From: Lentibacter algarum
Lineage (GTDB): Bacteria; Pseudomonadota; Alphaproteobacteria; Rhodobacterales; Rhodobacteraceae
Assembly (NCBI RefSeq): GCF_018860975.1
Contig: NZ_JAHKQI010000002.1
Span: 248,001-312,000 of the forward strand
Direction: 5' to 3'
DNA: 64,000 nt
Under the pieces are notes generated by a model that searched no databases, was not told where the DNA came from, and was given only the letters and a program-made list of their open reading frames with translations. Positions 1 to 7,285 of this stretch are shown piece by piece; within the stretch, counting starts at the first letter, position 1, and the number at the start of each line of letters is the position of its first letter. The translations under genes were made by a program, and so were the position numbers.

Positions 1-264
1 GCCGAGCAGGCTGAACACGGAAAAGCAGGCTATAATGGTGAGCAGTGCGCCGAGCGCGTACACGGCCATATAGGTGACGTTGAAGACGTCGCTTACATCG
101 CGGGTTGCAACTGCGTTGAAGAGCAACGCTGGCAGAGCGAGATTGAGCACGAAGCTGCCAAAGAGACGCATATCAGAGGGCTTGAACAACCCGCCGCGCA
201 CAGTGAAATACCCTAGCGCGACCGCCGCAAAGATCGGCAAGGTAATGGAAAGGATCGCAAGCAC
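1..264 (-). CDS. AEC (auxin efflux carrier) family transporter, N-terminal part
   Basis: Translated by hand from the reverse strand: a GTG start at 264 gives a hydrophobic protein beginning [20 protein letters not shown], followed by a loop and a second hydrophobic stretch (FVLNLALPALLFNAV). This is the typical start of AEC permeases, inner-membrane carriers of organic anions. The N-terminal pattern (hydrophobic helix, GYF, then an NLALPALLF-like helix) is what I used. The gene runs off the left edge, so only 88 codons are visible. Its start codon shares one base with the TAG stop of aroC (TAGTG), so the two are probably co-transcribed. Substrate cannot be told from this fragment. Confidence 0.75.
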   Translation of the reverse strand, partial: MLAILSITLPIFAAVALGYFTVRGGLFKPSDMRLFGSFVLNLALPALLFNAVATRDVSDVFNVTYMAVYALGALLTIIACFSVFSLLG

Positions 265-1382
265 TAGCCGATCGTGCCGCGCGTGTCTCCGACAGATCCA
301 CCGACCTGCCCGCGGTGCAGGAGGATGTGGTCAAGCACTACACAGGCCATCATCGCCTCGCCAACGGGCACTGCGCGGATTCCGACGCAGGGATCGTGAC
401 GGCCTTTGGTGACGACTTCGGTTGCACTTCCGTCGATGCGGATCGAGGCGCGTGGTGTAAGGATAGACGATGTTGGCTTGACGGCGAACCGCACCACAAC
501 GTCTTGGCCTGTTGAGATGCCGCCCAAGATACCACCTGCGTGGTTCGAGCTGTAGGTCGGCTTGCCGTCATTGCCCATAAAAATCTCGTCGGCGTTGTCG
601 GTTCCTTTGAGGCGTGCAGCGGCCATGCCTTCGCCGATTTCGACACCTTTGACAGCGTTGATGCTCATCATTGCAGCGGCAAGATCAGTGTCTAACTTGG
701 CATAGACCGGCGCACCAAGCCCCGCGGGAAGGCCACGGGCAACAACTTCAATTTCGCCGCCGACGGAGTTTTTGTCTTTACGCACGGCAGTTAGATAGTC
801 TTCCCAGATCGCAGCGGTGGCGGCGTCTTGAGGGATCCAGAACGGGTTTTGCTCGATGGCGTCCCAGTCAAATTTGCTGCGATCAATAGCTTTGTCGCCC
901 ATGCGTGTCATGTACCCGATGATTTGCACATCAGGCGCAAGGGCCTTGAGCGCAGCACGGGCCACGCCACCAGCCGCAACACGCGCGGCAGTTTCGCGCG
1001 CTGAAGAGCGCCCGCCGCCGCGATAGTCGCGCAGGCCGTATTTCTGGTGATAGGTAATGTCGGCATGACCGGGGCGGAAAGTCTGGCTGATTTCGCCATA
1101 ATCTTTTGAGCGCTGATCGGTGTTTTCGATCATCAGCTGAATGGGCGTGCCAGTGGTGACGCCCTCAAAGACGCCAGAGAGGATGCGAACTTGATCGGCT
1201 TCCTGGCGCTGGGTGGTGTTTTTGTTTTGGCCGGGGCGGCGCTTGTCGAGCCAGACTTGCAGCGCCTCTTCAGAGAGCGGCACACCCGGAGGGCAGCCGT
1301 CAACCGTGGCGCCAAGGGCGGGGCCGTGGCTTTCACCCCATGTGGTGACGCGAAACAGGTGTCCGAAAGTGTTCATGCTCAT
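264..1382 (-). CDS. aroC: Chorismate synthase
   Basis: Converts 5-enolpyruvylshikimate-3-phosphate to chorismate, the last common step of aromatic amino acid synthesis, using reduced FMN in the cytoplasm. The 372-residue protein has the family's full length and signatures: [11 protein letters not shown] at the N-terminus, [20 protein letters not shown] in the middle, and [18 protein letters not shown] near the C-terminus. The ATG at 1382 is preceded by AAGGAG with about 8 bases of spacing. It is read away from the thi genes and overlaps the AEC transporter start by one base. No oddities seen. Confidence 0.97.
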   Translation of the reverse strand: MSMNTFGHLFRVTTWGESHGPALGATVDGCPPGVPLSEEALQVWLDKRRPGQNKNTTQRQEADQVRILSGVFEGVTTGTPIQLMIENTDQRSKDYGEISQTFRPGHADITYHQKYGLRDYRGGGRSSARETAARVAAGGVARAALKALAPDVQIIGYMTRMGDKAIDRSKFDWDAIEQNPFWIPQDAATAAIWEDYLTAVRKDKNSVGGEIEVVARGLPAGLGAPVYAKLDTDLAAAMMSINAVKGVEIGEGMAAARLKGTDNADEIFMGNDGKPTYSSNHAGGILGGISTGQDVVVRFAVKPTSSILTPRASIRIDGSATEVVTKGRHDPCVGIRAVPVGEAMMACVVLDHILLHRGQVGGSVGDTRGTIG

Positions 1383-1440
1383 GAGGCGGCTCCTTTATGC
1401 TTGGTTTATTTCGAATTGCGCTTGCGCGCAATCCGACTCA

Positions 1441-1488
1441 TGGGGGACCAGTCCCCCAAACCCCCTAGGATATTTTTGCCAAGAAAAA
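1441..1488. repeat. Palindromic intergenic element, Rhodobacteraceae type
   Basis: A near-perfect inverted repeat, TGGGGGACCAGTCCCCCA (1441-1458), is followed by CCCCC, TAGGATATTTTT and an A/G-rich GCCAAGAAAAAG tail. I recall GC palindromes followed by a GGATATTT...AAGAAAAG tail as common intergenic elements in Rhodobacteraceae genomes. It lies between the aroC promoter side and the TPP riboswitch. It may act as a hairpin or insulator; function is unknown. A shorter reversed tail-like copy is seen near 45414-45437. Confidence 0.5.
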
Positions 1489-1529
1489 GAGGGCTTGTCG
1501 GCGCAGGTGATGCTGCGTAGGTTGGCGAT

Positions 1530-1608
1530 ACCTCGGGGGGCTCTTTGGAGCTGAGATGCGAAAGCGGACCCGTTGAACCTGAACCGGTTAAGACCGGCGG
1601 AGGGAAGG
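1530..1608 (+). promoter_or_regulatory. TPP riboswitch (THI element) upstream of thiBPQ
   Basis: The segment carries the conserved THI-box pieces in order: CCTCGGGGGGCTC, then GGAGCTGAGATG (canonical CUGAGA), a GCGAAAGC hairpin, then ACCCGTTGAACCTGAACC (canonical ACC-UUGAACCUGA-C), then a variable stem (CCGGTTAAGACCGG) and the closing GGAGGGAAGG. It sits about 50 bases before the thiB start. THI elements bind thiamine pyrophosphate and repress downstream expression, which fits regulation of a thiamine ABC transporter. The thiB Shine-Dalgarno (AAGGAGG, 1648-1654) lies just beyond it, so control of translation initiation is plausible, but I did not fold the alternative states. Confidence 0.93.
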
Positions 1609-1659
1609 TCGGGAAATTCATCCTGCTTACTCCGCCCGTCGCATTTTAAGGAGGATGAT

Positions 1660-2643
1660 ATGAAGCATCTTGCATATGCTACGGGAGTTTTTGCAACGCT
1701 TGCTGGAGCGAGCTTTGCCGAAACCCCAGAACTCACAGTTTATACCTATGACAGTTTTGTTTCGGAGTGGGGGCCCGGCCCGAAAGTCGAAGCGGCTTTT
1801 GAAGCGCAGTGCGGCTGTGATTTGAAGTTTGTCAGCGCTGGAGACGGGGCAGCGTTGTTATCACGTATCCGGCTTGAAGGGGCGCGCAGCGAAGCGGATG
1901 TTGTGCTTGGGCTCGATACCAACCTGACAGCGGCGGCTGCCGAGAGCGGCTTGTTTGCACCGCATGGTGTGACCGCAGAGTTTGATCTGCCTGTCGCATG
2001 GGACGATGACGTGTTTCTGCCTTACGATTGGGGCTATTTTGCTTTCGTCCACAACAAGAGTTTTGACGCCCCTAGCAGCTTCATGGCTTTGGCAGAGAGT
2101 GATGTGAAAATCCTCATCCAGGACCCGCGGTCATCGACACCGGGGCTTGGTTTGTTGATGTGGGTTAAGGCGGCTTACGGTGATAAAAGTGCAGCCGTGT
2201 GGGAAGGCCTTGCTGATAACATCGTGACCGTTTCTAAAGGTTGGTCAGAGGCTTACGGGTTGTTCCTTGAAGGCGAGGCCGACATGGTTTTGTCTTACAC
2301 CACGTCGCCAGCTTATCATTTGATCGCGGAAGATGACGCAAGCAAAACCACAGCGAAGTTTGAGGAAGGCCATTACTTGCAAGTAGAAGTGGCTGGCAAA
2401 TTGGCGAGCAGCGATCAACCCGAGTTGGCTGATGCATTTCTGAAGTTTATGCTTTCGGACGGGTTTCAGGAGGTTATCCCGACAACCAACTGGATGTATC
2501 CTGCAGTTACGCCTGATGCGGGTTTGGCTGAAGGGTTTGCGGGCATGATGAAACCTGAAAGAACGTTGCTGTTGTCGGCCAAGGAGGCCGCTGATGTGCG
2601 TGCTGGAGCATTGGAAGAATGGCGCGCCGCGTTGTCTCAGTAA
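1660..2643 (+). CDS. thiB: Thiamine ABC transporter, periplasmic binding protein
   Basis: Periplasmic binding protein for thiamine, TPP or related compounds, delivering them to ThiPQ. The 327-residue protein begins MKHLAYATGVFATLAGASFA, a signal peptide, and continues ELTVYTYDSFVSEWGPG, the typical start of mature ThiB (family length about 320-330). I chose ATG 1660 over an upstream in-frame ATG at 1573 because 1573 lies inside the TPP riboswitch and because 1660 follows a strong AAGGAGG and begins the signal peptide. It overlaps thiP by 25 bases. Confidence 0.95.
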   Translation: MKHLAYATGVFATLAGASFAETPELTVYTYDSFVSEWGPGPKVEAAFEAQCGCDLKFVSAGDGAALLSRIRLEGARSEADVVLGLDTNLTAAAAESGLFAPHGVTAEFDLPVAWDDDVFLPYDWGYFAFVHNKSFDAPSSFMALAESDVKILIQDPRSSTPGLGLLMWVKAAYGDKSAAVWEGLADNIVTVSKGWSEAYGLFLEGEADMVLSYTTSPAYHLIAEDDASKTTAKFEEGHYLQVEVAGKLASSDQPELADAFLKFMLSDGFQEVIPTTNWMYPAVTPDAGLAEGFAGMMKPERTLLLSAKEAADVRAGALEEWRAALSQ

Positions 2644-4157
2644 GTAACGGGGCAGGCGCTGTTTCTGCTACGCTTGTGGGCGTGTTGGTGCTCGTGCCGA
2701 TTGCCGTGATTTTGGCGCAGGTTGGCTGGCCAAAAAACCTCGCTTCTGCCGACTGGGCTGCGCTTCGCTTTACGGTGTTGCAAGCTGTTATGTCAGCGGT
2801 GCTAAGTGCTGTGTTGGCGGTTCCTGTGGCGCGGGCGCTGGCGCGGCGGCGGTTTATCGGGCGGGGCGCCTTTGTATTGCTAATGGGCGCTCCGTTTATT
2901 TTACCCGTGATCGTCGCGGTTCTTGGCTTACTGGCCGTCTTTGGGCGGGCGGGATTTCTCAATACCTTGTTGGGAAACATGGGCCTGCCACCTGTCAATA
3001 TCTACGGGCTTCACGGTGTTGTTTTGGCGCATGTTTTCTTTAACTTGCCGCTTGCGGTGCGCTTGTTGCTACAAGGCTGGGAGGCCATTCCTCCCGAGCG
3101 GTTTCGTCTTGCAACGGCCTTGGGGATGCGCCCTGTTGATGTCATGCGGTTCCTTGAATGGCCGATGCTTCGAGAGCGTTTGCCTGGCGTATTGCTGGTG
3201 GTTTTTCTGATCTGCCTGAGCAGCTTTGCCGTCGCTTTGACACTGGGGGGCGGGCCGGGAGCGACGACGTTGGAACTGGCGATCTATGAGGCGTTCCGGC
3301 TTGAGTTTGACCTCGCTCGTGCAGCGGGGCTTGCTTTGGTGCAACTCGCTCTGGTGGTTGCGGTTGGTCTGTTTGCCTTGCGGCTTGGAAAGGTGGCCGA
3401 GTTCGGGGCGGGGCTGGCAAAACGTGATGTGTTATGGAGGCCTGAATCGATTTGGCTTAAGGCGCAGGATTTGCTTGTTCTGGGCCTCGCAGCGGGGTTT
3501 GTCGGGCTGCCGTTGCTGGCGGTTATCTTGAAGGGAATTCCGAGTTTTCTAGACCTACCATCCTCAGTGTTTACAGCGGCTTACACTTCGGTTTTTGTCG
3601 CGTTTTGCTCAATGGTGCTTTGCCTCTTGGCGGCATTTTCATTGGCCTCTGCGCGTCGTGGTTGGGCTGAGGTTATCGGGCTTTTGGGCCTCGCAATTTC
3701 ACCATTGGTCCTGGGGGTGGGTTTGTTCCTGATGATCAACCCGTTTCTCAACCCGTCTGCGCTCTCTTTGCCTGTTACGGTGCTGGTCAACGCCTTGTTA
3801 GCATTGCCTTTTGCGCTGCGCGTTCTGGCACCGGAGTATGCCCGTGTCGAACGGGATTATGGCAAGCTTGCAGACGGTTTGGGCCTGCAGGGGCTTGCGC
3901 GGTTCAGGCTGCTTTTATGGCCTCAAATGCGCGCCTCTCTTGGCTTCGCAGCGGGGCTGGCGGCAGCGCTTTCTATGGGTGATCTAGGTGTTATTGCGCT
4001 GTTCGCTGACAGTGAGCAAGCGACGTTGCCTTTGCAGATTTATCGCTTGATGGGAGCCTACCGGATGGATGCTGCTGCGGGGGCGGCTTTACTGTTGTTG
4101 GGGCTCAGTTACGGGCTGTTTGCGCTGCTGGATTGGGGAGGACGAAAGGGTGCTTGA
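2619..4157 (+). CDS. thiP: Thiamine ABC transporter permease
   Basis: Inner-membrane permease for thiamine/TPP import. At 512 residues it is a fused permease with two homologous halves, as usual for ThiP. Each half has a cytoplasmic EAA-type loop that contacts the ATPase: about residues 145-180 (RFRLATALGMRPVDVMRFLE, then WPM) and again near residue 415 (DGLGLQGLARFRLLLWPQM). Most of the rest is hydrophobic helices. The start at 2619 lies inside the end of thiB, a 25-base overlap suggesting translational coupling; the stop overlaps thiQ by 8 bases. Confidence 0.94.
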   Translation: MARRVVSVSNGAGAVSATLVGVLVLVPIAVILAQVGWPKNLASADWAALRFTVLQAVMSAVLSAVLAVPVARALARRRFIGRGAFVLLMGAPFILPVIVAVLGLLAVFGRAGFLNTLLGNMGLPPVNIYGLHGVVLAHVFFNLPLAVRLLLQGWEAIPPERFRLATALGMRPVDVMRFLEWPMLRERLPGVLLVVFLICLSSFAVALTLGGGPGATTLELAIYEAFRLEFDLARAAGLALVQLALVVAVGLFALRLGKVAEFGAGLAKRDVLWRPESIWLKAQDLLVLGLAAGFVGLPLLAVILKGIPSFLDLPSSVFTAAYTSVFVAFCSMVLCLLAAFSLASARRGWAEVIGLLGLAISPLVLGVGLFLMINPFLNPSALSLPVTVLVNALLALPFALRVLAPEYARVERDYGKLADGLGLQGLARFRLLLWPQMRASLGFAAGLAAALSMGDLGVIALFADSEQATLPLQIYRLMGAYRMDAAAGAALLLLGLSYGLFALLDWGGRKGA

Positions 4158-4848
4158 ACTCGACAAAATACTTGTGCGGCAAGGGGCGTTTTCTTTGGCG
4201 GCGGACTGCAAGATTGAGGCTGCGAAACGGCTGGTTATCACCGGCCCTTCGGGGGCAGGGAAGTCGACTTTACTATCTGTAATTGCAGGGTTTTTCGCCC
4301 CCTCAAAGGGGCGGATACTGTGGCAGGAACGTGAGATAACACAGGCGACACCAAGCGAGCGGCCTGTGGCGATGCTGTTTCAGGACGGCAACTTGTTTCC
4401 GCACCTGACAGTCTGGCAAAATGCAGCGCTTGGGTTGCGGCCTTCTTTGAAGCTGAACCAAGACGAAAAAGCCCGCGTAAAAGCAGCTTTGGAGCGGGTG
4501 GAACTGGCGGAATTTGCGCAAAGAAAGCCAGGAGATTTGTCGGGGGGACAACAGAGTCGCGTGGCGCTGGCGCGGGTTTTGTTGCAAGACAAGCCTTTGA
4601 TATTACTTGATGAACCCTTTGCCGCGCTTGGGCCGGCACTGAGGCAGCAAATGCTGGCATTGGTGGATGAAATCGCCGCAGAACGGGGTGCGGGTGTGCT
4701 GATGGTTAGCCACGATCCGCAGGACGCCAAGAGCTTTGCAGATCAGGTGATCTTGGTGGCTGACGGGCAGGTGCATGCACCGCGCGAAACCGCCGAGATT
4801 TTCGCCAATCCTCCGGCAGCGCTGGTGGCCTATTTAGGCGAGAGTTAA
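4150..4848 (+). CDS. thiQ: Thiamine ABC transporter, ATP-binding protein
   Basis: ATPase that powers ThiBP. The 232-residue protein has Walker A GPSGAGKST, Q-loop region AMLFQDGNLFPHLTV, ABC signature LSGGQQSRVALARVL, Walker B LILLDEPFAAL and the switch histidine in MVSHDPQDA. I chose GTG 4150 (V-LELDKILV) because the family begins with this strand; the in-frame ATG at 4069 would add residues that are only thiP read in another frame. It overlaps the end of thiP by 8 bases and is the last gene of the operon. Confidence 0.94.
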   Translation: MLELDKILVRQGAFSLAADCKIEAAKRLVITGPSGAGKSTLLSVIAGFFAPSKGRILWQEREITQATPSERPVAMLFQDGNLFPHLTVWQNAALGLRPSLKLNQDEKARVKAALERVELAEFAQRKPGDLSGGQQSRVALARVLLQDKPLILLDEPFAALGPALRQQMLALVDEIAAERGAGVLMVSHDPQDAKSFADQVILVADGQVHAPRETAEIFANPPAALVAYLGES

Positions 4849-4890
4849 GCAAGCAACGCATGGTCGGGTTAATGCGCCGGAGAAGGGCGA

Positions 4891-5000
4891 AACCGCCCCT
4901 GCACAATGCGTGCATACCACAGTGCATAAACACATGCATAATGCGTGCAGACAGTTTTGCGGCCAAAACGTTAACGCCAATTAACTTAACGCAGCGTGCG
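4891..5000 (+). repeat. Left copy of a ~110-bp direct repeat flanking the T6SS locus
   Basis: Aligned by hand without gaps to 41443-41552 (constant offset 36552), it matches at about 95 of 110 positions. Two blocks are nearly invariant: 4919-4954 (TGCATA repeated within CAGTGCATAAACACATGCAT, then AATGCGTGCAGACAG) and 4971-5000 (three TTAAC units followed by GCAGCGTGCG). The middle (4961-4969) diverges. It lies in the convergent gap between thiQ and the kinase gene. It may be an island boundary, an operator array, or one copy of a genome-wide element; the sequence alone does not decide. Confidence 0.9.
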
Positions 5001-5027
5001 CAGGCGCTCGTTACTGGCGCTCGCCCG

Positions 5028-7130
5028 TTATGGCCGCGCGTCGATAATGCGCGAGGCGACGCCGATGATCTCGGCTTCACGCCCGACGAGGGTTTCGGCG
5101 AGAGACTCAGCCAGAGACGAAACGCTTTCATCGCGGGGGCGGCGCATGCCGAACAGGGGTGTCTTTGACAGGATCGCCACGATCTCGGATTTGCCGTAGC
5201 TTTCGGAATCAACCTGAATGGCGAGGCGTGTGGCGTCTTCTTGCAGCGCGGCTATGGGCCACAAAACCCGAACACGCCGCACACCGTTTTCGACCACTCC
5301 CAAGGTGTCGACCATATGCTCGGTCTGGTTGATGTTGGGCAAGATGTTAAAAACTTTGCCGGTGTTGTCGACGACCATCACCCAAAGAGAGGCGCCTGTG
5401 ATCGTCGCGGGCAGCTGCACGTCAACAACCGGGTTTTCGCCAGTGCGGAAAATGCCTGTCATCACCGCGTCGCCTGTTGCAGCGCGGCCCAGCCAGACAG
5501 AAACCGCACCTGAGGATGTTGGCGGCATTACAGAACGGATTGCGCAGAGATCGGAGTTGAGGATCGTGGTTTCGACCCGCAATGCGCGCTCTCCGATCAG
5601 CGGCGTGAGGGCCTGCTGCAAGGTCTCGATGTCACTGCGCGCCGACATATCGCCCGTGATGGTGACAGGATCAAACATGCCGTAGGCGCCATTTTCGGCA
5701 CCGAGAAGCGACAGCGCGCCGCATGTGGCGTGCTCAGCCAGAGCGGCCTCAAGCACGTCGGTTCCGAGCATTTCGGGCCCGGCCAGAATACTGCTTTGCA
5801 GCTGCATTTCGCTGCGCGCGGCCCAGTCGCGCATGGTGCTGTTCATGGCGTTGCGCGTGCTCGTGTCGGGGGCAAGCGCCATCAACTCAACAGAGGTGTC
5901 TGTGACATCAAGTTGCCATTCCTCCAGCGGCTGAAGAAGCGTCATCAGTTCGGTGACGCGCGCGGGCCAAGCGGGGTCTGGTAGGCCGGTGGCGAGCGTG
6001 AGCGCACCTTCCGGCGGCTGCGAGCCTGTGCTTCCGACAAAGGCCGCGCGCAGCAGAGCGGCGCTTTCGGTATCGGGAGCATGGCCTGAAAACGTGCTGC
6101 CGGTTGGCCCGTTTCCTGCGGCAAGGCTATAGGGGCTGGCAACGGGAAGGGGCGGGGTAAACAAGCTGTCGAGCGCACCGGAAAAGAAAACGCCAGCACC
6201 GATGACAACAGCAGCCAGCACGGCCAGCAGGCCTTTGTTTCCACTGCTTTTACCACTGCGCTTTTTGGGGCTGCCGGTGCCTTTGCTGTTGTGGGTGTCT
6301 GGCTTGAGCCAGCGGTCAAGTTGCGCCTGTGCTTCAAGGGCTGTTGACGGGCGCTGTGCTGGGTCGGGGGCGCTGAGAAGCAGTATCAGGTCTGACAGGG
6401 GTGCTTTGATGCCGGAGACATCAAGCGGCTCTTTCTTGTAACGAACAACTTCACCCGGGTTGCTACCGACATCGGGCACATCACGCCGTGCGACGGCCAG
6501 AAGGGAGGCCCCGAGCGCGTAGAGATCGGTTCGGAAATCGGCGTGGCCATCAAGCTGTTCGGGCGCGGCATATTCATACTTACCAGCAAAGTTATTGCCG
6601 ACAATGGTGCGCGCGCCCGTTGCGGTGTCTTTGGCGATACCGAAGTCGATGATCGTTGCACGCTCGGCCTTGCCGTCACGCAGGATGATGTTGTCAGGCG
6701 AGAGATCGCGGTGAATGATCCCTTGAGCGTGGGTCGCGTCAAGGCCGGCCAGAACGCGGTGCGCGACGATCAGCAGCTCTTGGTCGCTGACGCGGCGCTC
6801 AAACATCAGATCACTCAGCGGCGTGCCTTCGATATAGTCCATGACCAGAAAGACATGCCCGTCATCGGTGCGCGAGCACTCGGAGTAGCGCACCACCGCG
6901 TCATGCATGATATTGCGCATTTGCTCTTCGCGCTTCATCAACTCCAAGTAGTCTGAGTTGCCCGAAAACTGGGCATTAAGCGCTTTGATTGCGGATTGTC
7001 GCCCAATTATTTGGTTGATAGCAAGATAGACTTCACCGGTGCCGCCGCGCCCGAGAATGCCTTTGATCTCGTAGGTATTGTTGAGGACTTGGCCGGTCTG
7101 AAAGATGTCAGAGGGCATAGGGTCTTTCAT
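5028..7130 (-). CDS. T6SS-associated Ser/Thr protein kinase (PpkA-like)
   Basis: Membrane-anchored eukaryotic-like kinase. The cytoplasmic kinase domain (about 16-275) has the glycine loop GRGGTGEVYLA (28-38), catalytic Lys49 in AIKAL, HRDLSPDN (140-147) and IDFG (161-164). The usual Lys of the HRDLKP motif is Ser here. A basic linker leads to one transmembrane helix (about 300-320) and a periplasmic region of about 380 residues ending in a segment that resembles DUF4384-like domains (uncertain). With the FHA protein TagH and the PP2C at 37156-37908 it fits the threonine-phosphorylation circuit that switches T6SS firing. It is divergent from clpV. ATG 7130 is used; ATG 7118 is an alternative. 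Confidence 0.9.
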   Translation of the reverse strand: MKDPMPSDIFQTGQVLNNTYEIKGILGRGGTGEVYLAINQIIGRQSAIKALNAQFSGNSDYLELMKREEQMRNIMHDAVVRYSECSRTDDGHVFLVMDYIEGTPLSDLMFERRVSDQELLIVAHRVLAGLDATHAQGIIHRDLSPDNIILRDGKAERATIIDFGIAKDTATGARTIVGNNFAGKYEYAAPEQLDGHADFRTDLYALGASLLAVARRDVPDVGSNPGEVVRYKKEPLDVSGIKAPLSDLILLLSAPDPAQRPSTALEAQAQLDRWLKPDTHNSKGTGSPKKRSGKSSGNKGLLAVLAAVVIGAGVFFSGALDSLFTPPLPVASPYSLAAGNGPTGSTFSGHAPDTESAALLRAAFVGSTGSQPPEGALTLATGLPDPAWPARVTELMTLLQPLEEWQLDVTDTSVELMALAPDTSTRNAMNSTMRDWAARSEMQLQSSILAGPEMLGTDVLEAALAEHATCGALSLLGAENGAYGMFDPVTITGDMSARSDIETLQQALTPLIGERALRVETTILNSDLCAIRSVMPPTSSGAVSVWLGRAATGDAVMTGIFRTGENPVVDVQLPATITGASLWVMVVDNTGKVFNILPNINQTEHMVDTLGVVENGVRRVRVLWPIAALQEDATRLAIQVDSESYGKSEIVAILSKTPLFGMRRPRDESVSSLAESLAETLVGREAEIIGVASRIIDARP

Positions 7131-7171
7131 ATGGATGCTCCTCTCAATTCCGAGAAATGTTCAAAAGTGTC

Positions 7172-7192
7172 GATTCAAATCAGATTTGAGTC
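7172..7192. promoter_or_regulatory. 21-bp near-perfect palindrome, candidate operator
   Basis: In the 155-bp gap between the divergent kinase and clpV genes. The sequence GATTCAAATCAGATTTGAGT plus a final C differs from its own reverse complement at the central base and one symmetric pair, giving half-sites TCAAAT and ATTTGA with 3 bases between. Its position suits a regulator controlling both directions. It does not match FNR-type (TTGAT-N4-ATCAA) orientation. The regulator is unknown. Confidence 0.5.
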
Positions 7193-7285
7193 TACCATAG
7201 CGTGTGAGTCCTTTTTGACCAAATCTTGAGTTCTTTTTTTTAACACTGGAATTTGCACCGGAATTTTAACGGAGGATGCCCTGAT

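Noticed and set aside
4849-5027. tRNA or integrase remnant marking an attachment site
   Set aside because: Neither this gap nor 41284-41682 contains a cloverleaf-like sequence or recombinase fragment; only the direct repeats are present.
7172-7192. FNR box
   Set aside because: The half-sites read TCAAAT...ATTTGA, the wrong orientation and spacing for TTGAT-N4-ATCAA.
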